Shown here: one piece after another, positions 51,937 through 61,428 of the stretch
How positions within the stretch are numbered: the first letter of the stretch is position 1
How the letters are laid out: each line of letters starts with the position of its first letter
Assembly (NCBI GenBank): GCA_900538475.1
Contig: UPYT01000017.1
Span: 1-64,000 of the forward strand
Source of the DNA: an uncultured Clostridium sp.
GTDB taxonomy: Bacteria; Bacillota; Clostridia; Lachnospirales; Lachnospiraceae
Length of the DNA: 64,000 nt
Direction: 5' to 3'
Notes under the pieces: model-generated
The model's database searches: none
What the model saw: the letters and a program-made list of their open reading frames with translations, nothing else
What the model was told of the DNA's origin: nothing
Translations under genes and position numbers: made by a program

Positions 51937-53889
51937 TTGAAGACAGAAAATCAGAATTATCAGCTTGACAAACCGGAAGAATATGCGGAAAATCAGATGG
52001 ACGTGAGCGTGGATAAAGCCGCAGAAAAAGAGAAAAGCGCAGAGAAAACCGGAAGCCGGGCCGGAGGACGGACAGGCGGAAAAAACGGTGGAAAACCCTC
52101 CAGAGCAGGCGCAAAACCGGCGCCAAGACAGACTCCCCGCACAGCAGGAAAAGGGGAAGGAAGGACAGGGAAACCAGCGGCAGCAGAGAAAAAGCCGTCC
52201 CGGACAGCGAAGGCAGCAGAGCTGAAGGGAGAAGGAAAGCCAAAGGTAAAGATTATTCCTCTGGGCGGTCTGGAGCAGATCGGCATGAATATTACTGCAT
52301 TTGAGTATGAGGATACCATTGTAGTCGTGGACTGCGGACTTGCATTTCCCACAGATGACATGCTGGGAATTGATCTGGTGATTCCCGATGTTACCTATCT
52401 GGAAAAAAATATTGATAAGGTGAAGGGCTTTGTGATTACCCACGGACACGAGGATCATATCGGCGCCCTCCCCTATATTCTTCAGAAAATCAATGTTCCG
52501 GTGTATGGAACAAAGCTTACCATCGGATTGATTGAGAATAAATTAAAAGAACACAACCTGATGAAGAGCACCAAGAGAAAGGTGGTCAAGCACGGACAGT
52601 CCATCAATCTGGGATGCTTCCGGGTAGAATTTATTAAGATTAACCACAGTATTGCCGATGCGGCAGCCCTGGCGATCTTTACGCCGGCCGGCGTGATTGT
52701 TCATACCGGCGACTTTAAGGTAGACTATACGCCTGTATTTGGAGATGCTTTTGATCTGCAGCGTTTTGCAGAGCTGGGCAAAAAAGGTGTGCTGGCGCTG
52801 TTAAGCGACAGTACCAATGCAATCCGTCCGGGCTTTACAGCTTCTGAGCGGACGGTGGGAAAAACCTTTGACGCAATTTTTGCAGAGCATAAAAACAACA
52901 GGATTATTGTGGCAACCTTTGCCTCCAATGTAGACCGTGTGCAGCAGATTATTTCCTCTGCCTACAAATACGGAAGAAAGGTTGTAGTAGAAGGACGAAG
53001 CATGGTCAATGTCATCGGAACGGCAAGTGAGCTGGGTTACATCAATATTCCCGACGGCACTCTGATTGAAATTGATCAGCTGAAGAATTATCCGGACGAG
53101 CAGACGGTATTGATTACGACAGGAAGCCAGGGTGAGTCTATGGCAGCTCTGTCCCGAATGGCTTCTGGTATGCATCGGAAGGTTTCTATTAAGCCGAATG
53201 ATGTGGTGATTTTAAGCTCTACTCCGATTCCGGGCAATGAAAAGGCTGTTTCCAAGGTAATTAACGAGCTGTCCATGAAGGGCGTAGAGGTGATTACCCA
53301 GGATACCCATGTATCGGGCCATGCATGTCAGGAGGAGATTAAGCTGATTTATTCTCTGCTTCATCCCCGTTTTGCTCTTCCCGTGCATGGAGAGTACCGC
53401 CATCTGGTGGCAAACCGGTCCATTGCTCTGTCCATGGGAATTCCAAAAGAAAATATTTTGATTATGTCCTCCGGTGATGTGGTGGAGATCAGTGAGGATT
53501 CCTGCAGGGTGGCTGAGCATGTTCAGGCCAGCGGCATTCTGGTAGACGGACTTGGTGTGGGCGATGTAGGAAACATTGTTCTTAGAGATCGGCAGAATCT
53601 GGCTCAGAACGGTATTATTATTGTTGTTCTGACACTGGAGAAATACAGCAACCAGCTTCTGGCAGGTCCGGATATTGTATCCCGTGGTTTTGTCTATGTA
53701 AGAGAGTCGGAAGATCTGATGGACGATGCCCGTCAGGTTGTTGATGATGCTGTGGCAGACTGTCTGGATCGCCATGTTTCCGACTGGGGTAAGATGAAAA
53801 ATGTGATTCGCGACAGCTTAAGTGACTTTATGTGGAAGCGGATGAAGCGCAATCCCATGATCCTTCCTATTATCATGGAGGTTGAGTAA
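51937..53889 (+). CDS. Ribonuclease J with a long N-terminal extension
   Basis: The 650-aa metallo-beta-lactamase/beta-CASP RNase has PLGGLEQIGMNITAFEYED, THGHEDHIGALPYIL with the zinc ligands, SDSTNAIRPGFTASER, TTGSQGESMAALSRMASG and VHGEYRHLV. It degrades and matures RNA as 5'-exo/endonuclease. About 95 residues precede the catalytic domain: a low-complexity, Lys/Ala/Gly/Arg-rich segment. The start is TTG at 51937, with GGAGGA 6 bp upstream. Length and C-terminus are otherwise normal. Confidence 0.93.
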   Translation: MKTENQNYQLDKPEEYAENQMDVSVDKAAEKEKSAEKTGSRAGGRTGGKNGGKPSRAGAKPAPRQTPRTAGKGEGRTGKPAAAEKKPSRTAKAAELKGEGKPKVKIIPLGGLEQIGMNITAFEYEDTIVVVDCGLAFPTDDMLGIDLVIPDVTYLEKNIDKVKGFVITHGHEDHIGALPYILQKINVPVYGTKLTIGLIENKLKEHNLMKSTKRKVVKHGQSINLGCFRVEFIKINHSIADAAALAIFTPAGVIVHTGDFKVDYTPVFGDAFDLQRFAELGKKGVLALLSDSTNAIRPGFTASERTVGKTFDAIFAEHKNNRIIVATFASNVDRVQQIISSAYKYGRKVVVEGRSMVNVIGTASELGYINIPDGTLIEIDQLKNYPDEQTVLITTGSQGESMAALSRMASGMHRKVSIKPNDVVILSSTPIPGNEKAVSKVINELSMKGVEVITQDTHVSGHACQEEIKLIYSLLHPRFALPVHGEYRHLVANRSIALSMGIPKENILIMSSGDVVEISEDSCRVAEHVQASGILVDGLGVGDVGNIVLRDRQNLAQNGIIIVVLTLEKYSNQLLAGPDIVSRGFVYVRESEDLMDDARQVVDDAVADCLDRHVSDWGKMKNVIRDSLSDFMWKRMKRNPMILPIIMEVE

Positions 53890-53916
53890 CCAACATCAGA
53901 AAGGCAGTGATGACCG

Positions 53917-54330
53917 ATGAGTCAGATTACAAAGGACATCAATAAAATAACAGGCACCATCATCGGGGTATCGGGAAAGCTGATTTTGTATGCATTGATT
54001 CTTCTGCTGCTTACAGAGGGAATTGTCAGAGGGTATGCCTTTGGCCACACTATTTTTTATCAGACGCCCATGGAGCCGGCTCCGGGCAGCAACAAGGTTC
54101 TGACTGTGACGGCAGAGGATTCTGGAGCGGATATTGCTGCAGCCCTTAAGGATCTGGGGCTGATTGACAATGAGCTGGCCGCCAGGTTCCAGATGAAATT
54201 TTATGAATATGAGGCCGTTCCGGGTACGTATACCCTGAATACTTCTATGACCTCAAAGGAAATTCTGCGACTTTTAAGCGAAGGACCTGAGGCAGAAAAG
54301 GAAGAGGAAAATACAGAAAGCAGCAGGTAG
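53917..54330 (+). CDS. Short MltG/YceG-like membrane protein without catalytic domain
   Basis: The 137-aa protein has one N-terminal membrane helix (LILYALILLLLTEGIVRG) and a small extracytoplasmic domain (VTAEDSGADIAAALKDLGLI, AVPGTYTLNTSMTSKEIL) equal to the LysM-like N-terminal part of the endolytic transglycosylase MltG. The catalytic region with its Glu is absent, and the tail is acidic. The gene lies at the position of B. subtilis yrrL (mltG), upstream of trmR. It seems a naturally shortened family member rather than a broken gene, because no further homology follows. Confidence 0.85.
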   Translation: MSQITKDINKITGTIIGVSGKLILYALILLLLTEGIVRGYAFGHTIFYQTPMEPAPGSNKVLTVTAEDSGADIAAALKDLGLIDNELAARFQMKFYEYEAVPGTYTLNTSMTSKEILRLLSEGPEAEKEEENTESSR

Positions 54331-54335
54331 CCAAG

Positions 54336-54989
54336 ATGGATCAAAAACGGATTACGGATTATATTAATTCTCTGGATCAGGGGCACGGAGTTTTGTGCGA
54401 CAAAATTGCAAAGGAAGCCAGAGCCGCCGCTGTTCCCATTATCCGAAGGGAAACCGGGGCTCTGCTTCAGACCCTGACTGCAGCGGTAAAGCCCATGCGG
54501 ATTCTGGAGGTGGGAACGGCAGTGGGCTATTCGGCTCTGTTGATGGCTCAGTCCATGCCGTCCGGCGCCCATATTACCACCATTGAAAAATATCAGCCCA
54601 GGATTGTGGCTGCAAAGGAGAATTTCCGGCTGGCAGGGATGGAAGACGCAATTACCCTGATGGAGGGAGATGCAGATAAGGTTCTGGAACAGCTTTCCGG
54701 AACCTTTGACTTTATCTTTATGGATGCGGCTAAGGGCCAGTACATTCACTGGCTTCCGCGGATTCTGGAGCTGATGGCGGAGGGCGCGCTGCTGGTGACA
54801 GACAATGTGCTTCAAGACGGAGATGTGGCAGAATCCCGGTTTGCTGTGGAGCGCCGCAACCGTACCATTCATGCCCGGATGCGGGACTATTTATATACGC
54901 TGACCCATATGGAGGAGCTGAAAACCAGTATTGTTCCCATTGGAGACGGCGTTGCTTTAAGTGTAAAAATACTGAGGAGAGAACCATGA
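54336..54989 (+). CDS. trmR: tRNA 5-hydroxyuridine methyltransferase (O-methyltransferase)
   Basis: The 217-aa class I SAM methyltransferase of the COMT-like family has ILEVGTAVGYSALLMAQSMP, ITTIEKYQPRIVAAKENF, FIFMDAAKGQYIHWLP and LLVTDNVLQDGDVAES. The order mltG-like / methyltransferase / U32 peptidase matches B. subtilis yrrL-yrrM-yrrN/O, where TrmR methylates ho5U34 to mo5U34 in tRNA. Its stop overlaps the U32 start by four bases. Confidence 0.88.
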   Translation: MDQKRITDYINSLDQGHGVLCDKIAKEARAAAVPIIRRETGALLQTLTAAVKPMRILEVGTAVGYSALLMAQSMPSGAHITTIEKYQPRIVAAKENFRLAGMEDAITLMEGDADKVLEQLSGTFDFIFMDAAKGQYIHWLPRILELMAEGALLVTDNVLQDGDVAESRFAVERRNRTIHARMRDYLYTLTHMEELKTSIVPIGDGVALSVKILRREP

Positions 54990-56230
54990 GAGAGACAGAA
55001 CTTCTGATTCCGGCAGGCAGTCTGGATGTGCTGAAAACGGCTGTAATTTACGGAGCTGACGCAGTATATCTGGGCGGAGAGGCCTTCAGCCTCCGAGCCA
55101 AAGCCAGAAATTTTACGAATGATGAGATTCGGGAGGGAATCGCCTTTGCCCATGAGCATGGTGTAAAGGTCTATATTACAGCCAATATTCTGGCCCACAA
55201 TGAGGATCTTCCGGGAGTAGAGGCTTATTTTGAAGAGCTGAAGGAAATCCATCCGGATGCTCTGATTATTTCAGACCCGGGAGTTTTTGCCATTGCCAGA
55301 CGGGTGCTGCCGGACATGGAGCTGCATATCAGCACCCAGGCAAATAACACAAATTATGGAACCTATCTGTTCTGGCACCAGATGGGGGCTAAGAGGGTGG
55401 TTTCAGCCAGAGAGCTGTCCTTAAAGGAGATCCGGGAAATACGGGATCGGATTCCGGAGGATATGGAAATTGAAAGCTTTATTCACGGAGCCATGTGCAT
55501 TTCCTATTCCGGCCGCTGCCTGCTCAGTAATTTTCTGACAGGAAGAGATGCAAATCAGGGGGCCTGTACCCACCCCTGCCGATGGAAGTATGCCCTGATG
55601 GAGGAAACCAGACCGGGTGAGTATATGCCTGTATTTGAAAATGAGAGAGGGACTTATATTTTCAATTCCAGAGATTTGTGTATGATTGAGCATATCCCGG
55701 AGCTGATTGAGGCGGGAATTGACAGCTTCAAGATCGAAGGCAGGATGAAGACGGCGCTTTATGTGGCTACAGTGGCCAGAACCTATCGAAAGGCTATTGA
55801 CGATTACAAAAAGGATCCGGAGCTTTACCGGAAAAATCTGGACTGGTACCGGGCGGAGATTGCCAAATGTACTTACCGGGAATTTACAACGGGCTTTTAT
55901 TTCGGAAAGCCAGATGCAGAAAGCCAGATTTACGACAATAACACCTATGTGAAGAATTACACCTACCTGGGTACGATTGAAGAGGTTCGTCCGGACGGAT
56001 GGTGCCGGATTGAGCAGAAAAACAAGTTTTCTGTGGGAGAGGCCATTGAGGTTATGAAGCCGGACGGCCGGAATGTAGAGGTAACGGTCCGGGGAATTAC
56101 TGATGAGAACGGAATCCCCCAGGAGAGCGCTCCCCATCCAAAGCAGATTCTCTATGTGGATCTGGGAACAGAGCTGTCTCCCTATGATATTCTGCGCAGA
56201 AGCGAGATGGATCCGGAGACGGAAGGCTGA
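54986..56230 (+). CDS. Peptidase U32 family tRNA hydroxylation protein
   Basis: The 414-aa protein has an N-terminal TIM-like region (ELLIPAGSLDVLKTAVIYGA, DAVYLGGEAFSLRAKARNFT) and cysteines for a cluster in HGAMCISYSGRCLLSNFL and ACTHPCRWKY, followed by a U32 C-terminal domain. TrhP-type members make 5-hydroxyuridine at tRNA position 34 using prephenate, and the preceding trmR then methylates it. In B. subtilis two such genes are tandem; here only one is present. Confidence 0.88.
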   Translation: MRETELLIPAGSLDVLKTAVIYGADAVYLGGEAFSLRAKARNFTNDEIREGIAFAHEHGVKVYITANILAHNEDLPGVEAYFEELKEIHPDALIISDPGVFAIARRVLPDMELHISTQANNTNYGTYLFWHQMGAKRVVSARELSLKEIREIRDRIPEDMEIESFIHGAMCISYSGRCLLSNFLTGRDANQGACTHPCRWKYALMEETRPGEYMPVFENERGTYIFNSRDLCMIEHIPELIEAGIDSFKIEGRMKTALYVATVARTYRKAIDDYKKDPELYRKNLDWYRAEIAKCTYREFTTGFYFGKPDAESQIYDNNTYVKNYTYLGTIEEVRPDGWCRIEQKNKFSVGEAIEVMKPDGRNVEVTVRGITDENGIPQESAPHPKQILYVDLGTELSPYDILRRSEMDPETEG

Positions 56231-56306
56231 AAAAGACTGGAATGGGAGAAGCGACAGTAAAAGCTGAAAACAGAAGGCTGAAAACAGGAAAGGAGAAATA
56301 AAGTTT

Positions 56307-56666
56307 ATGGTACGAAAAGCAGATGTGAAGGCAGTAGAAAACCTGGGCGGAGGAAAGGGAACCGCTTATGTTCACCATATTATTTCGAAAGAGGAGATGC
56401 TGGGACATGGAAGACTGTATGCCAGAGTTGTGCTTCCTCCGGGAAGCAGTGTAGGCTGGCATCAGCATGTAAGAGATACAGAGCCCTACTACATTCTGAA
56501 GGGTGAGGCAGATTTTATCGATCATGATAAAACTGTCACTAAGGTAGGACCTGGAGATTGCTGTATCATTCAGGTGGGACAGTTCCACAGTCTGGAAAAT
56601 AATTCCGACAGTGATGTGGAATTTATGGCTCTGATTTACAATGAGGCGGGATTTCTGTACGAATAA
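56307..56666 (+). CDS. Cupin domain protein
   Basis: The 119-aa single-domain beta-barrel protein has cupin motif 1 GWHQHVRDTEPYYILKGEAD (metal-binding His and Glu) and motif 2 PGDCCIIQVGQFHSLEN. AAAGGAGAAA precedes the ATG. Single cupins act as small-molecule isomerases, dioxygenases or sensors; nothing here indicates which. Confidence 0.9.
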   Translation: MVRKADVKAVENLGGGKGTAYVHHIISKEEMLGHGRLYARVVLPPGSSVGWHQHVRDTEPYYILKGEADFIDHDKTVTKVGPGDCCIIQVGQFHSLENNSDSDVEFMALIYNEAGFLYE

Positions 56667-56672
56667 CGGGGT

Positions 56673-57440
56673 ATGGATATGTTGACATGGACTCTTGCAG
56701 TGGCGGCGGCAGTCTGTCTGGCTTACTATGGGATCATTGTGGTTTACACAGGGATCGGGACAGTCTCAGCTGCAATCTGGCTGCTGGCCGGCGGTTTTTT
56801 TGCAGTTTCGGCAGCAGCTGTCCGAATTTATCAGAAATATCCGGATCGGATGCCTATGTGGATTCCCGTATCCATGGTGACGCTGTGTGCGTCGGGAGGT
56901 CTGGTGGTTCTGACGGTTTTGATTCTGATCTTTGGGCGGATTCCTGCAGCTGCGGAGCCAGATCTGGATTATGTCATTGTCCTTGGAGCCTCGGTGAAGC
57001 CGGAGGGAGTAAGCAGGACTTTGAAGCTGCGTCTGGATAAGGCTGCGGAATATGCAAAGCAGAATCCGTCTACCATGCTGATTCTGTCCGGTGGACAGGG
57101 GGCAGACGAGCCTTGTACAGAGGCCTCTGCCATGAGGCAGTACCTGGCAGAAAAAGGTGTTTCTCCAGAACGGATGATTCTGGAGGAGCAGTCACAAAGT
57201 ACGACGGAAAATATTGCATACAGCAGGCTTTTGCTGAAAGAAAAGGCGGAAAACGGAAAGCAGGAAGTGGGAATTCTTACCAGCAATTTCCATTTGCTGC
57301 GGGCCCGCCTGATTGCAGCAAAGCAGGGAATGAAAAATATTCGCGGCATAGCAGCGGAATCGGATAAAATTCTGTTTGCCCATTTCTGTTTCCGGGACAG
57401 TCTGGCCATATTAAAAGACCGGTTAATGGGCAACCTGTAA
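56673..57440 (+). CDS. YdcF/ElyC family membrane protein (DUF218)
   Basis: The 255-aa protein has three hydrophobic helices (residues 1-95) and a DUF218 domain: DYVIVLGASVKPEGVSRTLK, LILSGGQGADEPCTEASAM, ERMILEEQSQSTTENIAYS and GILTSNFHLLRARLIA. The family is implicated in envelope precursor metabolism and vancomycin or DacA-type phenotypes in other bacteria, but its chemistry is not settled. It starts 7 bp after the cupin gene. Confidence 0.9.
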   Translation: MDMLTWTLAVAAAVCLAYYGIIVVYTGIGTVSAAIWLLAGGFFAVSAAAVRIYQKYPDRMPMWIPVSMVTLCASGGLVVLTVLILIFGRIPAAAEPDLDYVIVLGASVKPEGVSRTLKLRLDKAAEYAKQNPSTMLILSGGQGADEPCTEASAMRQYLAEKGVSPERMILEEQSQSTTENIAYSRLLLKEKAENGKQEVGILTSNFHLLRARLIAAKQGMKNIRGIAAESDKILFAHFCFRDSLAILKDRLMGNL

Positions 57441-57480
57441 ATAATGAGATTTCATTGACGGAAAAAGGAGACATGAAGAA

Positions 57481-60414
57481 ATGAATCAACTGGAAAAAGT
57501 GAAGGCGCTGGATGCCTATGAGGTAAAGGAGTGGAAAACTCTGAAAGAAACCCGGTCAGAAGGAATTGTGCTGCGTCATAAAAAGACAGGTGCAAAGCTG
57601 TTTCTTCTGTCCAATGATGATGAAAACAAGGTATTTTGCATCGGCTTTCGGACACCGCCGGATGACGATACGGGACTGCCCCATATTCTGGAGCACAGTG
57701 TTCTCTGCGGTTCGGAAAAGTTCCCGCTGAAGGATCCCTTTGTAGAGTTGGTCAAGGGTTCCCTTAATACTTTTTTAAACGCCATGACCTATCCGGACAA
57801 AACGGTATATCCTGTGGCAAGCTGTAATGATAAGGATTTTCAGAATTTGATGGATGTGTATATGGATGCGGTTTTCCATCCGAATATCTATAAGGAGGAA
57901 AAGATTTTCCGCCAGGAGGGCTGGCATTATGAGCTGGAATCGGAAGAAAGCCCGCTGATTTACAATGGCGTGGTTTACAATGAGATGAAGGGAGCCTATT
58001 CCTCTCCGGAAAGTCTGCTGGACAGCTGTACACAGAAGACCCTGTTTCCAGACAACTGCTACGGAAAGAATTCGGGAGGTGATCCGGCCTTTATCCCACA
58101 GCTGACCTACGAAAAATTCCTGAATTTCCATAAAACCTATTATCATCCGTCCAACAGCTATATTTATCTGTACGGAGATATGGATATGGCAGAAAAGCTG
58201 GAATGGCTGGATCGGGAATATCTTTGCCACTATGAGGAGCGCCCGGTGGATTCCTCTATCCCGGAGCAGAAGGCCTTTGCAGAGCCGATTGAAAAGGAAT
58301 TTCATTATTCTATTACAGAGGGAGAGGACGATACAAACGCCACCTACCTTTCCGTAAATACGGTTGTGGGAACGGATCTGGATCCGGTTCTGTACCTGGC
58401 ATTTCAGATTCTGGAATATACGCTTTTGGATGCGCCGGGAGCACCGATTAAGCAGGCCCTGATTGATGCGGGTATTGGAAAGGATGTGCTGGGAGGATAC
58501 GAAAGCGGAATTCTTCAGCCCTATTTCAGTGTGATTGCCAAGGATGCCAGACGGGATCAGAAAGGGGAATTCCTGTCTGTCGTAAAGGGAACTCTGCGGA
58601 AGCTGGCTGACCAGGGAATCAACAAAAAAAGCCTTTTAGCTGGTCTCAACTACTATGAATTCAAATATCGGGAAGCAGATTATGGCAATGCCCCCAAGGG
58701 ACTGATGTTTGGTCTGCAGTGTCTGGACAGCTGGCTGTATGACGGAGATCCCATGATGCACCTGGCTTATGAGGACACCTTTACCTATTTGAAGAAGGCA
58801 GTGGAGGAGGGATATTTTGAAAACCTGATCCGGGAGTATCTTCTGGACAATCCCTTTGAGGCTGTTGTGATTGTCAGCCCTGAAAAGAATCTGACAGCAA
58901 AAGAGGATGAAAGGCTGGCAGGAAAGCTGGCGGAATACAAAGCTTCTCTGACACAGGAACAGTTAGGAAAACTGGTGGAGGATACCAGGGAGCTGAAGCT
59001 TTATCAGGATACGCCTTCCACTCCGGAGATTCTGGCCAAAATTCCGCTGTTAAGCCGGGAGGACATTGAGAGAAAGGCAGAGACCTTTTCCTGGACAGAA
59101 AAGAGGGAGGATGGAATTTTGGTTCTCCACCACAATTTCTTCACATCAGGAATTGGTTATCTGAAGGTGCTGTTTCGGACAGATGCTGTGCCGCAGGAGG
59201 ATCTGCCATATGTGGGACTTCTGAAGTCCGTTCTGGGAAGCGTGGATACGGAGCGCTATGGTTATTCCGATTTAACCAGTGAGATTCATTTAAACAGCGG
59301 CGGTCTTGATTTTGCAGTAACCTCTTTTGCAAACCTGGAGGAGCCGGAGCATTTTACAGGGGCATTTGTTGCCAGTATCCGGGTATTGTATGATCGGCTG
59401 GATTTTGGATTTGGCATGATAGAAGAAATTTTGAATCACTCTGTTTTTACAGATGAAAAACGTTTGGGTGAGGTGATTGGAGAAACTAGATCCAGGGCGC
59501 GGATGCGTCTGGAAAATGCCGGTCACAGTACGGCTGTTTCCCGGGCAACCTCTTATTTCTCACCGACGGCCTACTACAATGAATTGACCGGAGGAACGGC
59601 TTATTACCATTTCCTGGAGCAGCTGGAAAAGAACTACGATTCCCAGAAAAATGCCGTTGCTGCAAAGCTTAAGGAGGTAGCTGCAAAGCTGTTTACCCGT
59701 TCCAATATGATGATCAGCTATACAGCAGATGATACAGGCTATGAGGCGCTGCCGCGTACTGTGACACTGTTAAGTCAGAAGATGCCTGAGGGAAGCGGAG
59801 AGCGTTATCCCTTTGTTCATCCTGTGGAGAATAAAAACGAGGGTCTGAAAACCTCTTCCCAGGTCAATTATGTGGCCCGGTGCGGTAATTTCCGCAGTAA
59901 GGGCTTTGCATATACCGGTGCTCTGAAGATTCTGCAGGTGATTTTAAGCTATGATTATCTGTGGCTGAATCTGAGAGTCAAGGGCGGCGCTTATGGCTGC
60001 ATGAGCGGCTTTGGCCGTTCCGGCGAGGGCTACCTTGTTTCCTATCGGGATCCTGGCATGAAGGAAACCAATGAAATATATGAGGGAATTCCGGCTTATC
60101 TGGAGGCCTTTGATCCAGATGAGCGGGATATGACCAAATATGTGATTGGTACTATCAGCGGCATGGATACGCCTCTGACACCTTCTGCCCGGGGCGCAAG
60201 AGGCCTTTCTGCCTACCTGTCCGGAGTGACAGAGGAAATGATGCAGAAGGAGCGGGATCAGGTTCTGGATGCAGACCGGGATGATATTCGGGCGCTGGCT
60301 GGACAGGTACGGGCAATTCTGGAAACAGGAAGTCTCTGCGTGGTTGGAAATGAGGAAAAAATAGAAGCAAACCGCGGAATGTTCGGTGAGGTTTCAAATC
60401 TTACGAGAGGATAA
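57481..60414 (+). CDS. M16C family insulinase-like metalloprotease
   Basis: The 977-aa cytosolic peptidase is of the PreP/M16C group. It has the inverted zinc motif HILEH near residue 68 (LPHILEHSVLCGSEKFPLKD), NTFLNAMTYPDKTVYPVAS, and the distal Glu in NEMKGAYSSP. A second, inactive half contains LRVKGGAYGCMSGFGRSGEG. It degrades unfolded peptides. GAAAAAGGAGAC precedes the ATG. The stop is immediately followed by the era start. Confidence 0.94.
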   Translation: MNQLEKVKALDAYEVKEWKTLKETRSEGIVLRHKKTGAKLFLLSNDDENKVFCIGFRTPPDDDTGLPHILEHSVLCGSEKFPLKDPFVELVKGSLNTFLNAMTYPDKTVYPVASCNDKDFQNLMDVYMDAVFHPNIYKEEKIFRQEGWHYELESEESPLIYNGVVYNEMKGAYSSPESLLDSCTQKTLFPDNCYGKNSGGDPAFIPQLTYEKFLNFHKTYYHPSNSYIYLYGDMDMAEKLEWLDREYLCHYEERPVDSSIPEQKAFAEPIEKEFHYSITEGEDDTNATYLSVNTVVGTDLDPVLYLAFQILEYTLLDAPGAPIKQALIDAGIGKDVLGGYESGILQPYFSVIAKDARRDQKGEFLSVVKGTLRKLADQGINKKSLLAGLNYYEFKYREADYGNAPKGLMFGLQCLDSWLYDGDPMMHLAYEDTFTYLKKAVEEGYFENLIREYLLDNPFEAVVIVSPEKNLTAKEDERLAGKLAEYKASLTQEQLGKLVEDTRELKLYQDTPSTPEILAKIPLLSREDIERKAETFSWTEKREDGILVLHHNFFTSGIGYLKVLFRTDAVPQEDLPYVGLLKSVLGSVDTERYGYSDLTSEIHLNSGGLDFAVTSFANLEEPEHFTGAFVASIRVLYDRLDFGFGMIEEILNHSVFTDEKRLGEVIGETRSRARMRLENAGHSTAVSRATSYFSPTAYYNELTGGTAYYHFLEQLEKNYDSQKNAVAAKLKEVAAKLFTRSNMMISYTADDTGYEALPRTVTLLSQKMPEGSGERYPFVHPVENKNEGLKTSSQVNYVARCGNFRSKGFAYTGALKILQVILSYDYLWLNLRVKGGAYGCMSGFGRSGEGYLVSYRDPGMKETNEIYEGIPAYLEAFDPDERDMTKYVIGTISGMDTPLTPSARGARGLSAYLSGVTEEMMQKERDQVLDADRDDIRALAGQVRAILETGSLCVVGNEEKIEANRGMFGEVSNLTRG

Positions 60415-61422
60415 ATGCGCATGGCAAAGAAAGCAGGAACACTTGATATAGAAAAGCTGATGGCGGAGCTGAATCCGGAAAAGACAGCAAAGGAAAACAG
60501 CGGAGAGGCGGCTTCCACGGCTCCGGTTCAGAAAAAATCAGGCTTTGTGACCTTGATTGGACGTCCCAATGTGGGAAAATCCACTCTGATGAACCATCTG
60601 ATCGGGCAGAAGATCGCCATTACGTCTCAGAAGCCACAGACTACCAGAAACAGAATTCAGACTGTGTATACGGATGAAAGGGGACAGATTATTTTTCTGG
60701 ACACACCCGGTATCCACAAGGCCAAAAACAAGCTGGGCGAGTATATGGTCAATGTGGCAGAGCATACCCTGAAGGAGGTAGATGTGATTTTGTGGCTGGT
60801 AGAGCCCACGACCTTTATCGGGGCTGGAGAGCGCCACATTGCAGAGCAGCTGAATCAGGTAAAGACACCGGTGATTCTGGTTATCAATAAGATTGATACT
60901 TTAAAGGATCAAAAGGAAATTGCCACCTACATTCAGGCATATAAGGATGTATGTCAGTTTGCGGAGATTGTTCCGGTTTCTGCTCTGAGAAAGCGGAATA
61001 CGGATCTTCTTACAGAGCTGATTTTTAAATATCTGCCTTACGGGCCTATGTTTTATGACGAAGATACAGTAACAGATCAGCCCATGCGTCAGATTGCAGC
61101 AGAGCTGATCCGTGAAAAAGCGCTTCGTCTTCTGGATGAGGAAATCCCTCATGGAATTGCAGTTACCATTGAGCGGATGAGCGAGCGTCCCAACGGCATG
61201 ATTGATATTGATGCCACCATCGTCTGCGAGAGGGATTCTCATAAAGGAATTGTCATTGGAAAGGGCGGCGCCATGCTGAAGAAAATCGGCAGCACAGCCC
61301 GGAGAGAAATTGAAGCCATGATGGAAACAAAGGTGAATCTCCAGCTGTGGGTCAAGGTTCGCAAGGAATGGCGGGACAGTGAAATTCTGATGAAAAACTA
61401 CGGATATAATCCAAAGGAGTAG
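60415..61422 (+). CDS. era: GTPase Era
   Basis: The 335-aa GTPase is required for 30S maturation. The G domain carries GRPNVGKSTLMNHLIGQ, the ITSQKPQTTRNRI switch, FLDTPGIHK, NKID and SAL; the C-terminal KH domain contains IVIGKGGAMLKKIGSTAR. An extra N-terminal segment of about 40 residues precedes the G domain. Either ATG 60415 or 60421 may be used. Confidence 0.96.
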   Translation: MRMAKKAGTLDIEKLMAELNPEKTAKENSGEAASTAPVQKKSGFVTLIGRPNVGKSTLMNHLIGQKIAITSQKPQTTRNRIQTVYTDERGQIIFLDTPGIHKAKNKLGEYMVNVAEHTLKEVDVILWLVEPTTFIGAGERHIAEQLNQVKTPVILVINKIDTLKDQKEIATYIQAYKDVCQFAEIVPVSALRKRNTDLLTELIFKYLPYGPMFYDEDTVTDQPMRQIAAELIREKALRLLDEEIPHGIAVTIERMSERPNGMIDIDATIVCERDSHKGIVIGKGGAMLKKIGSTARREIEAMMETKVNLQLWVKVRKEWRDSEILMKNYGYNPKE

Positions 61423-61428
61423 AGAACG

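Noticed and set aside
51871..51939. 22-codon frame between DUF1292 and RNase J
   Set aside because: It overlaps the RNase J ribosome binding site and start, and has no features of a real gene.
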